Positions 29,229 to 37,849 of a stretch of 64,000 nt of DNA are shown here, in pieces (position 1 is the stretch's first letter; each line of letters opens with the position of its first letter). The notes under the pieces were generated by a model. That model was not told the DNA's origin, searched no databases, and worked only from the letters and a program-made list of their open reading frames with translations. The translations under genes were made by a program, and so were the position numbers. The stretch is from Bacillota bacterium (GTDB lineage Bacteria; Bacillota_E; JAJZYS01; JAJYTV01): contig JAJZVM010000006.1 in assembly GCA_021845645.1 (NCBI GenBank), positions 62,001-126,000 on the forward strand, read 5' to 3'.

Positions 29229-30125
29229 TCAGCGCGGGTGCTCAAGCAGGAGATCGCGGATGCGCTGGGAGACGGCGACCGCCTCCTCGTAGGGACGCTG
29301 CCAGATGTTGCGGCCGAAGATGAGTCCCGTGGCGCCGGCGTCCAGCACCTGGCGCGCCTTGTCGACGACCTCCTCGGCACTGCCCTTCTCGCCGCCGGCG
29401 AAAATGACGAGCGTGCGTCCCGCGGAGCGCACGATCTCCCCGAGCATCTCGGAGGTCTCGGCCGATGTCATGGCGCCATAGGGAGCGGGGGCCCGCTTGA
29501 TCTTCTCGGCATCGAACCTCGGGACGTTGAGCTTGACCACGTCGGCGCCGAGTTCCTGGGCGACGCGCGCGGCGTAGTCGACGGCGTAGTACGAGTCCTT
29601 GCCGCCGCGCGCCTCGACCGCCGCGCCGCGCGGGTACGACCAGACGATGATCGGCATGCCGTAGCGCTCCGCGTCGCGGCGCACCTCGGCGAACTGCCTG
29701 AAGTCCTCGTCCTGGCGCGAGCTGCCGACGTACAAGGTGTAGCCGACGGCGTCGGCCCCCAGGCGCACCGCGTCCTCGACGCTCGCGTTGAGCGGCGAGA
29801 TGGGCGCGTCGTCGCCCGGAATCTCGGTCTTGCCGTTCAGTTTGAGGACGAGCGGCACCCGGCCGGCGTACGCCGGCATGAACTTCTCCGCCGTGCCGAC
29901 CTGCATGGCGATACCGGAGTAGCCGCCAGCCGCGGCGATCTTCAGCTGGAACTCGATGTCGCTCGACGGGGGGTTCGGGAAGAAGTCCCTCGGTCCGTGC
30001 TCGAGACCCTGGTCGATCGGCAGGAGCAGCAGGGTGCCGTTCGCCGGCCCGGAGCCGTAGCACAGGCGGTGCAGCCTGGCGCGCTTGCCGGTCGGGAGGC
30101 TGAGGTCCTTGAGGCCGATGGCCAA
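29229..30125 (-). CDS. Class I fructose-bisphosphate aldolase, archaeal/DhnA type
   Basis: A 298-residue TIM-barrel aldolase of the DhnA/FbaB family, forming a Schiff base with fructose 1,6-bisphosphate or related substrates. Landmarks: LLLPIDQGLEHGP, LKLNG, ADAVGYTLYVGS, the likely Schiff-base Lys in ADVVKLNVPR, and GGEKG plus GATGLIFGRNIWQR near the end for phosphate binding. The TTG start at 30125 has GGAG at 9 nt. It shares an operon with the Fur-type regulator downstream and has a sigma-A-like promoter upstream. Confidence 0.92.
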   Translation of the reverse strand: MAIGLKDLSLPTGKRARLHRLCYGSGPANGTLLLLPIDQGLEHGPRDFFPNPPSSDIEFQLKIAAAGGYSGIAMQVGTAEKFMPAYAGRVPLVLKLNGKTEIPGDDAPISPLNASVEDAVRLGADAVGYTLYVGSSRQDEDFRQFAEVRRDAERYGMPIIVWSYPRGAAVEARGGKDSYYAVDYAARVAQELGADVVKLNVPRFDAEKIKRAPAPYGAMTSAETSEMLGEIVRSAGRTLVIFAGGEKGSAEEVVDKARQVLDAGATGLIFGRNIWQRPYEEAVAVSQRIRDLLLEHPR

Positions 30126-30168
30126 CGTCGATCGCTCCTTCGTTCAGATCTACCACAGTTCTACCACC

Positions 30169-30196
30169 ACTATAGTCAAGCCGGTGCGGCTTTCAA
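30169..30196 (-). promoter_or_regulatory. Sigma-A-type promoter of the aldolase-fur operon
   Basis: On the minus strand TTGAAA (30191-30196) is separated by 16 nt from TATAGT (30169-30174). Just downstream the heptamer TGGTAGA occurs twice (at 30162-30168 and 30151-30157 on the minus strand) in an A+T-rich stretch, a candidate operator for the co-transcribed Fur-type regulator. Confidence 0.5.
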
Positions 30197-30218
30197 AGCG
30201 CGGTGGATGTGCCTGCCA

Positions 30219-30227
30219 TGCTAGAAT
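30219..30227 (+). promoter_or_regulatory. Extended -10 promoter element of the hypothetical gene
   Basis: TGCTAGAAT matches an extended -10 (TGn plus TAGAAT) 26 bp before the GTG start at 30254. No good -35 is seen. Similar TGCTAnnAT elements precede tRNA genes in this window. Confidence 0.4.
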
Positions 30228-30253
30228 CGGTGCAGGCAGAGGGGGGAGAGCAC

Positions 30254-30766
30254 GTGCCGAGGTTCAACCGCGAGATCAAGGAGCGCGTGCGGTCTACACT
30301 GCCGCTGGCGTTTGCGCGTCCGGAGGATCCGCTGCTCGGCGCCACGCTGGTCGGGGTGGTGGTCAAGGATGGCGAGGCCAGGGTGGACGACGCGGTGCTG
30401 CACGGGCGCAGCGATATCGAGCGCGGCATCCGCTTCTCGGCGTCGCCGGAGGGACTCGAGCCGGACGAGCGCTGGAGCGTGGTGTTCGTCGCGATGAAGA
30501 AGGGCCCGCAGGGCCTGATCTACCACGGCGCCAGCCAGGCGCCGCTCTGGATCGACCGCCCGGGCAGGCGCGGCTACCGCGACATCGCCCGCTCGGTCAA
30601 CTCCATGTCGGACGCGATCGCCGGACGCGTGGAACTCGCCGGGCTCTCCGAGGACGACATGAGAGCCGTGGGCTCCGTGCTGCGCGACCGCGGCCGTGAC
30701 GTCTGGCTGCGCACGCCGGTCGCGACGCGCGGCCTCCTGGGCGAGGGCCTCCTGGCGGCGGAGTAG
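30254..30766 (+). CDS. Hypothetical protein
   Basis: A 170-residue soluble protein of unknown function. It has no signal peptide, no cysteines and no recognised motif; the central part alternates short strands (VGVVVKDGEARVDDAVL; WSVVFVAMKKGPQGLIYHG) and ends in a charged helical region. The GTG at 30254 follows a GGGGGGAG ribosome-binding site and removes 17 unlikely residues of the longer frame. It is divergent from the aldolase-fur operon. Codon use fits the neighbours, so it is likely a real gene. Confidence 0.65.
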   Translation: MPRFNREIKERVRSTLPLAFARPEDPLLGATLVGVVVKDGEARVDDAVLHGRSDIERGIRFSASPEGLEPDERWSVVFVAMKKGPQGLIYHGASQAPLWIDRPGRRGYRDIARSVNSMSDAIAGRVELAGLSEDDMRAVGSVLRDRGRDVWLRTPVATRGLLGEGLLAAE

Positions 30767-30858
30767 CCGCGGGGGTCTCTGCACGCGGCCGGTGCTGTGG
30801 TACGATGCCGGAAGCAGGCTTTCGGTGCGCAGTTTTCCGCGTTAGGAGCATCCCGCAG

Positions 30859-32046
30859 TTGCTGAGGACGCCGTTGGGCGAAGCCAGTCCCGTTGCCGCC
30901 CCGACCTACCGCCCCGCCAACGTCGTCGTTCTGTCGATGACGACCGCGTTGATCGTGGTGGCGCTCTACACCTGGTACCCTGTGCTGCCGGTCGTGCTGC
31001 AGCACCGCGGCGCCTCGAGCTTCGCCGTGTCGACGGTCTACACCCTGATCTCCCTGGCCGCCGCCCTGCTCCAGCTGCAGGGCGGGCGACTCGCGGACCG
31101 CTTCGGCAGGCGTCTTCTGCTCGCCTTGCCGACCTTCGTCGCGGCCGTCCTCTACGGCGTCGTCTGGTGGTCCTCGGATTGGCAGCTGCTCGCCATCGCC
31201 CTGATCGTGATGAACGCCGCCGGCGCCTTGCAGAGCCCGTCCTTCACCGCCCTGACAGCCGAATCGGTGCCGCCCGAGCGGCGGGCCCAGGCCTTTTCGA
31301 CGTTCCAGTTCGCCGCGGGACTCGCGACGCTCGCGGGTCCCGCGCTCGGCGCGGCGCTGCTGCCGCACCTAGGCGTCCGGCCGCTCATGGGCCTCACGGC
31401 GATCGCCTCGCTCGTCGCGGCCGTCATGCGCATCACCTGGCTCCAGGACACGCGCCGCGGCCACTCCGCGCAGGCCCTGCGCATCCGTGACGCGTTCGGA
31501 GGCCGCCTGCGCCACCTCACGATGGCCTCGACGGCGTTCCTCGCCGTGGCGGCCCTCACCGTGAACGGGCCGTTCATTGCGCTCTACGCGCACAACCAGG
31601 CCGGCCTTCCGTCGGCGGCCGTCAACCTGCTCTACTCGGTCGGTTGGCTGCCGGCGGTCGCGCTCTCGTTCTGGCTCGGCCGGCGCATCGACGCGTTCGG
31701 CTCCGCACGCGCCCTCGCGATCGGCGTCGGCGGCCACCTCGGCATCCTCGGCATCTGGCTCCTGCTGCGTGGCGAGCTGCCGATGATGATCGCGCTCGCC
31801 GCGTCCTTCCTCTTCTACCAGCTGGCGGTGATCGCCTGGGGCACGCTGCGCATGGAGCAGGTCGGGCAGGAGAACGCCGGCGCGGCACTCGGCGCGATCG
31901 GCACGGTCGCGGGCATCATCTCGGCCGCCGGCCCGATCCTTGGCGGGGCGCTCGCCAGCCTGATGGGACCGGGCGGCGCCTTCCTGCTGGCCGGAGTGAT
32001 GGGAGCCTGGACCCTTCTCGCGCTGCGGCGCCTGCCCGCGGTATGA
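30859..32046 (+). CDS. MFS transporter
   Basis: A 395-residue transporter with 12 predicted hydrophobic segments. The cytoplasmic loop between helices 2 and 3 reads GGRLADRFGRRLLL, matching the MFS signature G-x-L-aD-r-x-G-r-r/k. The TTG at 30859 lies about 10 nt after AGGAG; a longer ATG frame from 30805 would add residues without homology. The stop overlaps the following endonuclease-like start (ATGA). Substrate unknown; drug or sugar export type. Confidence 0.88.
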   Translation: MLRTPLGEASPVAAPTYRPANVVVLSMTTALIVVALYTWYPVLPVVLQHRGASSFAVSTVYTLISLAAALLQLQGGRLADRFGRRLLLALPTFVAAVLYGVVWWSSDWQLLAIALIVMNAAGALQSPSFTALTAESVPPERRAQAFSTFQFAAGLATLAGPALGAALLPHLGVRPLMGLTAIASLVAAVMRITWLQDTRRGHSAQALRIRDAFGGRLRHLTMASTAFLAVAALTVNGPFIALYAHNQAGLPSAAVNLLYSVGWLPAVALSFWLGRRIDAFGSARALAIGVGGHLGILGIWLLLRGELPMMIALAASFLFYQLAVIAWGTLRMEQVGQENAGAALGAIGTVAGIISAAGPILGGALASLMGPGGAFLLAGVMGAWTLLALRRLPAV

Positions 32047-32835
32047 CGGGCGGCGACCTCCTGCTGGGGATTCGCCGGGCCTTCGGCGATCTCGGCGGCT
32101 GGTGGCCGGCCGACGGTCCGTTCGAGGTGGCCGTCGGCGCCCTGCTCGTGCAGGCCGTCGCCTGGCGGAATGCCGGCCTCGCGATCGCGGCCCTCAAGGG
32201 GCGCGGCCTGCTCCACCCGCAGGTCCTCGCCCAGGCCTCACCCGAGGCGGTATCGGACGCGATCAGGCCGGCCCTCTTCCACCTGCAGAAGACGCGCTAC
32301 CTGCTGGCCTTCGCCCGCTTCGTGCAGGACCGGCTCCAAGGCGATATCGCGGCCCTGCGGGCTCTGCCCGCAGCCGAGCAGGAAGGGCTCCTGCTCGGGC
32401 TGCCGGGCGTCGGCCAGGAGACGGCGGCGGCGATCATGGTCTACGCACTCGGCGAGGCGGTACCGGTCGTCGACGCCTACGCGTTTTTTGCGCGTGCTGC
32501 GCCGCACCGGTCTCGTCGGCGGCGAAGGAGCCATGGGCGCGGCCCGAGCGGTCATGGCGGGGCTCATCGCGAGCGATGCGGGCACGGCGCGCCTCCTGCA
32601 TGCCGGCATCGTCGAACTCGGCCGGAACTACTGCAGGCCAAAGCCGCTATGCCCGTCCTGCCCGTTCGACGGCCTGTGCCCGAAAATCCTTGGGCATCCT
32701 GCGCAGGGAAGGGGTGATCGTCCTGCCAGGAACGCAGGGACAAAGCCGGCGCGCCGCGAAGCAGGAGACCGCGGAAGAGGCCGCACTGCGACGACTCAAG
32801 GAAGCGGTGGCGCAGGAGCTGGGTCTTTGGGATAA
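32043..32835 (+). pseudogene. Endonuclease III-like (HhH-GPD) DNA glycosylase gene with a frameshift at a T6 run
   Basis: The N-terminal part (to ~32487) encodes an HhH-GPD domain with LPGVGQETAAAIMVYALG and VVDAYA. At the run of six T (32484-32489) the homology jumps to the +1 frame, giving LRVLRRTGLVGG and the four-Cys cluster CRPKPLCPSCPFDGLC. Removing one T restores a single product. The family catalytic Lys position (GVGxKTA in Nth) is Glu, as in MagIII/MJ1434-type relatives. The C-terminal frame runs on to 32835 over the spore-protein gene; alternatively the product returns to the first frame and stops at 32717. Real mutation, slippage-corrected gene or sequencing error are all possible. 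Confidence 0.7.
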
Positions 32836-33061
32836 GGTGGTGCAGGCGGGCTGGGGCAATCTCAGCGCCCGCGAGAGCGGCCGGATCGGCGGCATCGTGG
32901 CGCGGAGGATGCGGGAGGAGTCGATCGGAGGTGGATGTGATCAGGGCGGTGCTGCGCACCAAGCAGGACTGCCGGCTCTGCCACCAGGCGGAGGCGGCGC
33001 TGCGGCGGATCGCGCGCGACGTCCCGCTCGAGTTCGAGGTGGCCGAGGTACCGCAGGATAG
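32714..33061 (+). CDS. Alpha/beta-type small acid-soluble spore protein (SASP)
   Basis: An overlooked frame with the signature of DNA-protecting spore proteins: a VLPG-like start, the block ALRRLKEAVAQELGL (equivalent to the conserved ALxxMKxEIAxExG region with the GPR protease site), then GWGNLSARESGRIGGIVARRM, the second conserved block. Such proteins coat spore DNA. GTG at 32714 is the assumed start; it forms a GTGA overlap with a stop in the preceding gene region, as elsewhere here, but the ribosome-binding site is very close. The conserved part ends near 32935; the frame then runs 126 bp into the glutaredoxin-like gene as low-complexity Gly/Ala/Arg, so the true 3' end may be frame-disrupted. 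Confidence 0.75.
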   Translation: MIVLPGTQGQSRRAAKQETAEEAALRRLKEAVAQELGLWDKVVQAGWGNLSARESGRIGGIVARRMREESIGGGCDQGGAAHQAGLPALPPGGGGAAADRARRPARVRGGRGTAG

Positions 33062-33185
33062 CGAGCTTGCCCTGCGCGTGCCGATCGTCGAGATCGGCGG
33101 CGTCGAGGTGCAGGCAGGCAAGGTCTCCGAGTTCCGCCTGCGCAACTGGCTCAGGGAAAGGGGTTACCCGGATGCGGCTCGCTGA
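32937..33185 (+). CDS. Glutaredoxin-like protein (DUF836 type)
   Basis: An 82-residue thioredoxin-fold protein with the redox site CRLC in RTKQDCRLCHQAE, the VPIVEIGG cis-Pro strand and a C-terminal helix. This is the compact YruB/DUF836 glutaredoxin-like pattern. The GTG at 32937 is preceded by GGAGG at about 5 nt; an upstream GTG at 32931 would overlap it. It overlaps the aminotransferase start by 14 bp. Confidence 0.8.
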   Translation: MIRAVLRTKQDCRLCHQAEAALRRIARDVPLEFEVAEVPQDSELALRVPIVEIGGVEVQAGKVSEFRLRNWLRERGYPDAAR

Positions 33186-34362
33186 ACGTGTCTCGCTCAT
33201 GCGTCCCTCGCCGACCGTGGCGCTCGATCAGAAGGCGAAGGAGCTGCAGCGGCAGGGCAAGCCTGTCATCTCGTTCGGTGTCGGCGAGCCGGACTTCGAC
33301 ACGCCGCAGTGGATCAAGGACGCGGCGATCGAGGCGATGCGCCAGGGCAAGACCAAGTACACGCCGGTCGCCGGCATCCCCGAGCTGCGCGAGGCGATCG
33401 CGCGGCGATTCCTGCGCGAGCAGGGCGTGGAATACCCCGCCGCCGGCGTCGTGGTCACGGTTGGGGCGAAGCAGTCCCTCTACGAGATCTTCCAGGTCCT
33501 CCTCGACCCGGGTGACGAGGTGATCGTGCCCTCGCCCTACTGGGTGACCTACCCGGACCAGATCATCCTGGCGGGCGGCGTGCCGGTCGTGGTGCCGATC
33601 AGCATCGAGCGCGGCTTCGCCTTTGGCCTCAAGGATCTTCAGGCGGCAGTGACGCAAAGGACCCGCGCAGTCGTCCTCAACTCGCCGCAGAACCCCTCCG
33701 GCGTGGTTCTGCCGCCCGAGGAGGTCGTGGCCATCGCGGAATTCTGCGCGGACCGCGGCATCGCCATCGTCTCGGATGAAGTGTACGGCAAGCTGGTGTA
33801 CGACGGCCGGACGCACCGCTCGCCTGCGTCGGCGAGCCGCGCGGCGCGCGACACCACGGTGGTGGTGGATGCCGTCTCGAAGAGCTACGCCATGACGGGC
33901 TGGCGCATCGGCTACATGCTGACGACCGATCTTCGCCTGAGCCAGGCGGTGCAGGACCTGCAGAGCCAGCTCACGTCCAATCCCAACTCGATCGCGCAGT
34001 ATGCCGCGCTCGCGGCGCTCGAGGGCCCGGACACGGACATCCTCGCGATGCGCGACCGCTTCCAGGCCCGGCGCGACCTGATGGTCGAGGGGCTCCGGCG
34101 GCTGCCCGGCTTCGAGACCGACGTGCCGCACGGCGCGTTCTACTGCTTCCCGCGTGTGCGCGGGCTGCTCGACGCGCCCCCCCGTGGCCGTTCCTGGCGC
34201 GACGCCGACGATCTCGCGGCCTACCTTCTCGAGGAGGCGTCGGTCGCGGTCGTGCCTGGCAGCGGCTTCGGCATGCCCGACTACCTGCGCTTCTCCTACG
34301 CGACGAGCGAGGACCGCATCCGCGAGGCCCTCGACCGCATCGCGGCCGCACTCAAGGCGTGA
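33172..34362 (+). CDS. Aspartate/aromatic aminotransferase (class I, subgroup Ib)
   Basis: A 396-residue PLP enzyme transferring amino groups between aspartate and 2-oxoglutarate or similar acids. Motifs: FGVGEPDFDTP, YTPVAGIPELREAIA, PYWVTYPDQI, NSPQNPSG, SDEVYGKL, the PLP lysine in VSKSYAMTGWRIGY, and the C-terminal LRFSYATSED. The ATG at 33172 has AAAGGGG at 8 nt. Subgroup Ib enzymes include AspC of Thermus and Bacillus and some prephenate aminotransferases; substrate range is uncertain. It is one base overlapped with murD. Confidence 0.93.
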   Translation: MRLAERVSLMRPSPTVALDQKAKELQRQGKPVISFGVGEPDFDTPQWIKDAAIEAMRQGKTKYTPVAGIPELREAIARRFLREQGVEYPAAGVVVTVGAKQSLYEIFQVLLDPGDEVIVPSPYWVTYPDQIILAGGVPVVVPISIERGFAFGLKDLQAAVTQRTRAVVLNSPQNPSGVVLPPEEVVAIAEFCADRGIAIVSDEVYGKLVYDGRTHRSPASASRAARDTTVVVDAVSKSYAMTGWRIGYMLTTDLRLSQAVQDLQSQLTSNPNSIAQYAALAALEGPDTDILAMRDRFQARRDLMVEGLRRLPGFETDVPHGAFYCFPRVRGLLDAPPRGRSWRDADDLAAYLLEEASVAVVPGSGFGMPDYLRFSYATSEDRIREALDRIAAALKA

Positions 34363-35687
34363 TGCTGCCAGACGCGCTCACGGGGCGGTCCGTGGCCCTT
34401 CTCGGGCTTGGGCGCGCGCACAAGGCGCTCGCCCTGGCGCTGCTGGCCGAGGGCGCCGAGGTGCTCGCCTACGACCGCGACCCCGCGAAGGCCGACGTGC
34501 TCGCCGAGCTCGGCATCGCCGGCGCCTGCGGCGAGGGCTACCTCGCAAAGGCGGCCCGCTCCGGCGCCGCGTTCTGCTTTCTCACGCCCGGCATGCGCAA
34601 GGATCTGCCGGAGATCTCCACGCTGGTCGCGAGCGGCTGCCGGCTGGCGGCGGAGGCCGGCTACTTCCTCGCGCGGCGCAAAGCGCCGGTCATCGGGATC
34701 ACAGGCTCGGCTGGCAAGACGACAACGACGACGCTGGTGGCGCGCATGCTTCAGCGCAGCGGCATCGCCGCGACCGCCTGCGGCAACATCGGCCGCGCGT
34801 TCGCCGACGCCCTGCGCGACGCGGACCACACCTCGATCTACGTGGCGGAACTCTCGTCGTTCCAGCTGCAGCTCGTCGAAGAGAGCCCGGAGGTCGCCGC
34901 CGTCCTGAACATCCGGCCGAACCACCTCGACATCCACCCGTCGCTCGAGGACTACCGCCAGAGCAAGTGGCGCATCGCGCGCTTCCAGCGTCCGGGAGAC
35001 CTGCTCGTGCTGCCCCCGGAGCTCGTGCCGGAGGCGCCTGGTGCGGCCCGGCGCCTCACCTTCTCGCTCGAGCAGCCGGCCGACGCGACGCTGCGCGGCG
35101 GTGACCTGACGCTCCACGGCGAGCGCCTGATCGCGGCGGACGACGTGCGGCTGCCCGGCCGCCACAACCGCGCGAACGCGCTCGCGGCCGCCCTCCTGGC
35201 GCAGGCCGGCGGCGCCAGGGACGCAGACATCCGCGAGGAGCTCAGGACCTTCCCCGGCGTGCCGCACCGCCTCGAGATCGTGGCGGAGTCCTCGGGCGTG
35301 CGCTTCATCAACGACTCGATCGCCACCGCGCCAGACCGGACGCTGGCGGCGTTCGACGCCGTCGAGGGGCCGCTCCTCTGGCTTGCGGGCGGCTACGACA
35401 AGCACCTCGACTACGGCGTGCTCTCCGGGCACCTTCACAAGGTGCGCAGGGCGTTCCTGTTCGGTCCCGTGGGCCGCCTGCTGCTGGGTGTCTGCCAGAG
35501 CGACGGGGTGCCGGCGGAAATCTACGCCGACTTCGCCACAGCCGTCACGGCGGCCGTACGCGACGCCAGGGCGGGGGATACCGTGCTCCTCTCCCCTGGA
35601 GCGGCGTCGTACGACGCCTTCCGGGATTTCGAGGCGCGTGGCGAGGCCTTCCGCAGCCTCGTCGCGCAGAACCTGGCATCGGAGTGA
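34362..35687 (+). CDS. murD: UDP-N-acetylmuramoyl-L-alanine--D-glutamate ligase (MurD)
   Basis: A 441-residue Mur ligase adding glutamate to UDP-MurNAc-Ala. The N-terminal Rossmann-like domain (VALLGLGRAHKALA) is followed by the ATP loop GITGSAGKTTTT, NIRPNHLDIHPSLEDY, RHNRANALAA and PHRLEIV. The segment usually NDSKATN is NDSIATAPDRT here, a variant seen in several other lineages. It lies outside any cell-division cluster, next to an aminotransferase. The ATG is used rather than the in-frame GTG three bases upstream. Confidence 0.9.
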   Translation: MLPDALTGRSVALLGLGRAHKALALALLAEGAEVLAYDRDPAKADVLAELGIAGACGEGYLAKAARSGAAFCFLTPGMRKDLPEISTLVASGCRLAAEAGYFLARRKAPVIGITGSAGKTTTTTLVARMLQRSGIAATACGNIGRAFADALRDADHTSIYVAELSSFQLQLVEESPEVAAVLNIRPNHLDIHPSLEDYRQSKWRIARFQRPGDLLVLPPELVPEAPGAARRLTFSLEQPADATLRGGDLTLHGERLIAADDVRLPGRHNRANALAAALLAQAGGARDADIREELRTFPGVPHRLEIVAESSGVRFINDSIATAPDRTLAAFDAVEGPLLWLAGGYDKHLDYGVLSGHLHKVRRAFLFGPVGRLLLGVCQSDGVPAEIYADFATAVTAAVRDARAGDTVLLSPGAASYDAFRDFEARGEAFRSLVAQNLASE

Positions 35688-35826
35688 CGGATTGGGCTTT
35701 GGCGGGACGCCTGGCCCGGCCTGGCGGATGCCGCCGGCCGGCGCGCAAGGAGCCTCGGGCGAGCCAGCGTCGAGAAGACCCTCCGGCGCTTGGCGGGCAT
35801 CGCCCCGACCCGGCGGGGCCTGCACG

Positions 35827-35854
35827 TGGCAGCGCTTGCGGCGCATGGTACACT
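35827..35854 (+). promoter_or_regulatory. Putative typA promoter
   Basis: TGGTACACT gives an extended -10 (TACACT 35849-35854) with a weak TGGCAG (35827-35832) 16 nt upstream, 67 bp before the typA start. The murD-typA spacer (35688-35921) holds nothing else recognisable. Confidence 0.4.
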
Positions 35855-35921
35855 AGCCTCGGCGAGGCGGCCGGAAGGCCCGCCCGCTGACTTTTCCGGT
35901 TCGTGCATAGGAGGATCTTCA

Positions 35922-37793
35922 CTGGACCTGCAGGGCTTCGCATCCGCCGATGCGCAGGAGCGCCGCGCGGACATCCGCAACATCGCCATCATCGCGCATG
36001 TCGACCACGGCAAGACCACCCTGGTCGATGCCATGCTGCGCCAGAGCGGCGTCTTCCGCGAGAATCAGCAGGTCTCGGAGCGCGTGATGGACCGCAACGA
36101 GCTCGAGCGCGAGCGCGGCATCACGATCCTGGCGAAGAACACGGCCGTCGTCTACCGCGGTCACACCATCAACATCGTCGACACGCCGGGCCACGCCGAC
36201 TTCAGCGGCGAGGTGGAGCGCATCCTCAGCATGGTCGACGGGGCGCTGCTCGTGGTGGACGCCGTCGAGGGCCCGATGCCGCAGACCCGCTACGTGCTGC
36301 GCAAGGCCCTGGAACAGCGCCTGCGGCCGATCGTGTTCATCAACAAGGTCGACCGCCCCGAGGCGGACCCGGCAGCCGCGCTGGACGGCGTCATCGACCT
36401 CTTCATCGCGCTCGGCGCCGGCGAGGACCAGCTCGAGTTCCCGGTCCTCTACGGCTCGGGACGCGCGGGCGTCGCGACGCTGGACGCGGCGGTGCCCGGG
36501 CAGGACCTGCGCCCGCTCTTCGAGACGATCCTCACCGCCGTGCCTGGACCCACGTCGCTTGAGGGACCGCTGCAGATGCTCGTGTCGTCGCTCGACTACG
36601 ACGACTATCTGGGCCGCATCGCGCTCGGCCGCATCCACCGCGGCGAGCTGCAGCTCGGCCAGACGGTCACGGTGCTGCACCGCGACGAAAGCCAGTCGCA
36701 GGGCAAGATCGCGAAGCTGTTCGTCTTCCGCGGCCTCGAGCGCGTCGCCGTGGAGAGCGCGGAGGCGGGCCAGATCGTCGCCCTCAGCGGACTCGCCAAC
36801 GTCTACGTGGGCGAGACGATCGCGGACCTGCTCGAACCCGAGGCGTTGCCCGGCCTCGTCGTCGACGAACCCACCCTGACCATGACCTTCCGCGTCAACG
36901 ATTCGCCCTTTTCCGGGCGCGAGGGGCGCTACGTCACCTCGCGTCACCTGCGCGACCGGCTCTGGAGGGAGCTCGAGCGCAACGTCGCGCTGCGCGTCGA
37001 GGAGACGGACTCCCCGGACTCCTTCGTCGTCGCCGGTCGTGGCGAACTCCACCTCTCGATCCTGCTCGAGACGATGCGGCGTGAGGGCTATGAACTGGCC
37101 GTGTCCCGGCCGGAAGTCATCCTGCGGGGCTCCGGCGACGGCATCGAGGAACCCTACGAGGAACTCGTCGTGGACGTGCCCGAGGCCCACGTGGGCGCCG
37201 TCATGGAGGGCGTCGGCAGGCGCCGCGGCGAGCTCGTGGACATGAGCCCGACCGTCGGCGAGGGGCGCCGGCTCACCTTCCGCATCCCCTCCCGCGGCCT
37301 GATCGGCTACCGCGGGGAGTTCCTCACCTCCACCAAGGGCTACGGCACGATGCATCACGTGCTCCTCGGCTACGGGCCCGCGGGCCAGCCGCCGCCCAGG
37401 CGCAGCAGAGGCAGCCTCGTGGCGTCGGAGACCGGCGAGGCGACCTCCTACGCGCTCGACCAGCTCGGGGACCGCGGCACCTTCTTCATCACGCCCCAGA
37501 CGCCGGTCTACCGCGGCCAGGTGGTAGGGGAGCACACGCGCGACAAGGATCTCGACCTCAACGTCTGCAAGCGCAAGCACGTCACGAACGTGCGCAACGC
37601 GACCGCCGAGGAGGCGATCCGCCTGCAGCCCGCGCGGATTCTCAGCCTCGAGGACGCGCTCGAGTTCCTGGCGGACGACGAGCTCCTGGAGGTCACGCCG
37701 CAGAACCTCAGGCTGCGCAAGTCGGTGCTCGACGCCGAAGAGCGCCACAAGATCATCAAGGTCAGGCAGAAGTCCGCCGAGGTGCAGGGCTAG
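35922..37793 (+). CDS. typA: Ribosome-associated GTPase TypA/BipA
   Basis: A 623-residue translational GTPase related to EF-G that helps ribosome assembly and stress adaptation. G1 AHVDHGKT, the switch region ERERGITI, G3 DTPGHADF, G4 NKVD and G5 GSG(R)AG are present. The BipA C-terminal domain ends with [13 protein letters not shown] and [12 protein letters not shown], diagnostic for TypA. The start is set at CTG 35922 since AGGAGG is 7 nt upstream and homology begins with the [10 protein letters not shown] block; no ATG, GTG or TTG lies at a suitable distance. An extended-minus-10 promoter lies about 70 bp upstream. Confidence 0.93.
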   Translation: MDLQGFASADAQERRADIRNIAIIAHVDHGKTTLVDAMLRQSGVFRENQQVSERVMDRNELERERGITILAKNTAVVYRGHTINIVDTPGHADFSGEVERILSMVDGALLVVDAVEGPMPQTRYVLRKALEQRLRPIVFINKVDRPEADPAAALDGVIDLFIALGAGEDQLEFPVLYGSGRAGVATLDAAVPGQDLRPLFETILTAVPGPTSLEGPLQMLVSSLDYDDYLGRIALGRIHRGELQLGQTVTVLHRDESQSQGKIAKLFVFRGLERVAVESAEAGQIVALSGLANVYVGETIADLLEPEALPGLVVDEPTLTMTFRVNDSPFSGREGRYVTSRHLRDRLWRELERNVALRVEETDSPDSFVVAGRGELHLSILLETMRREGYELAVSRPEVILRGSGDGIEEPYEELVVDVPEAHVGAVMEGVGRRRGELVDMSPTVGEGRRLTFRIPSRGLIGYRGEFLTSTKGYGTMHHVLLGYGPAGQPPPRRSRGSLVASETGEATSYALDQLGDRGTFFITPQTPVYRGQVVGEHTRDKDLDLNVCKRKHVTNVRNATAEEAIRLQPARILSLEDALEFLADDELLEVTPQNLRLRKSVLDAEERHKIIKVRQKSAEVQG

Positions 37794-37810
37794 GTTCCAT
37801 TTCCTGGCGG

Positions 37811-37849
37811 CATAGGCTACAATCCCTTGCGGAGGGATGGTAGCCTATG
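37811..37849 (+). repeat. Inverted repeat covering promoter, ribosome-binding site and start of the recombinase-like gene
   Basis: Arms 37811-37826 and 37834-37849 pair with a single mismatch (16 bp) around a 7-nt loop. The left arm contains TACAAT, a plausible -10; the loop/right arm holds GGAGGG, and the right arm ends in the ATG start codon. It could be an operator or an RNA hairpin masking initiation. Confidence 0.65.

Noticed and set aside
34362..35687. Calling the ligase MurD2 (L-Glu specific)
   Set aside because: No murL neighbour and the Ile variant alone is not diagnostic; kept as MurD with a note.
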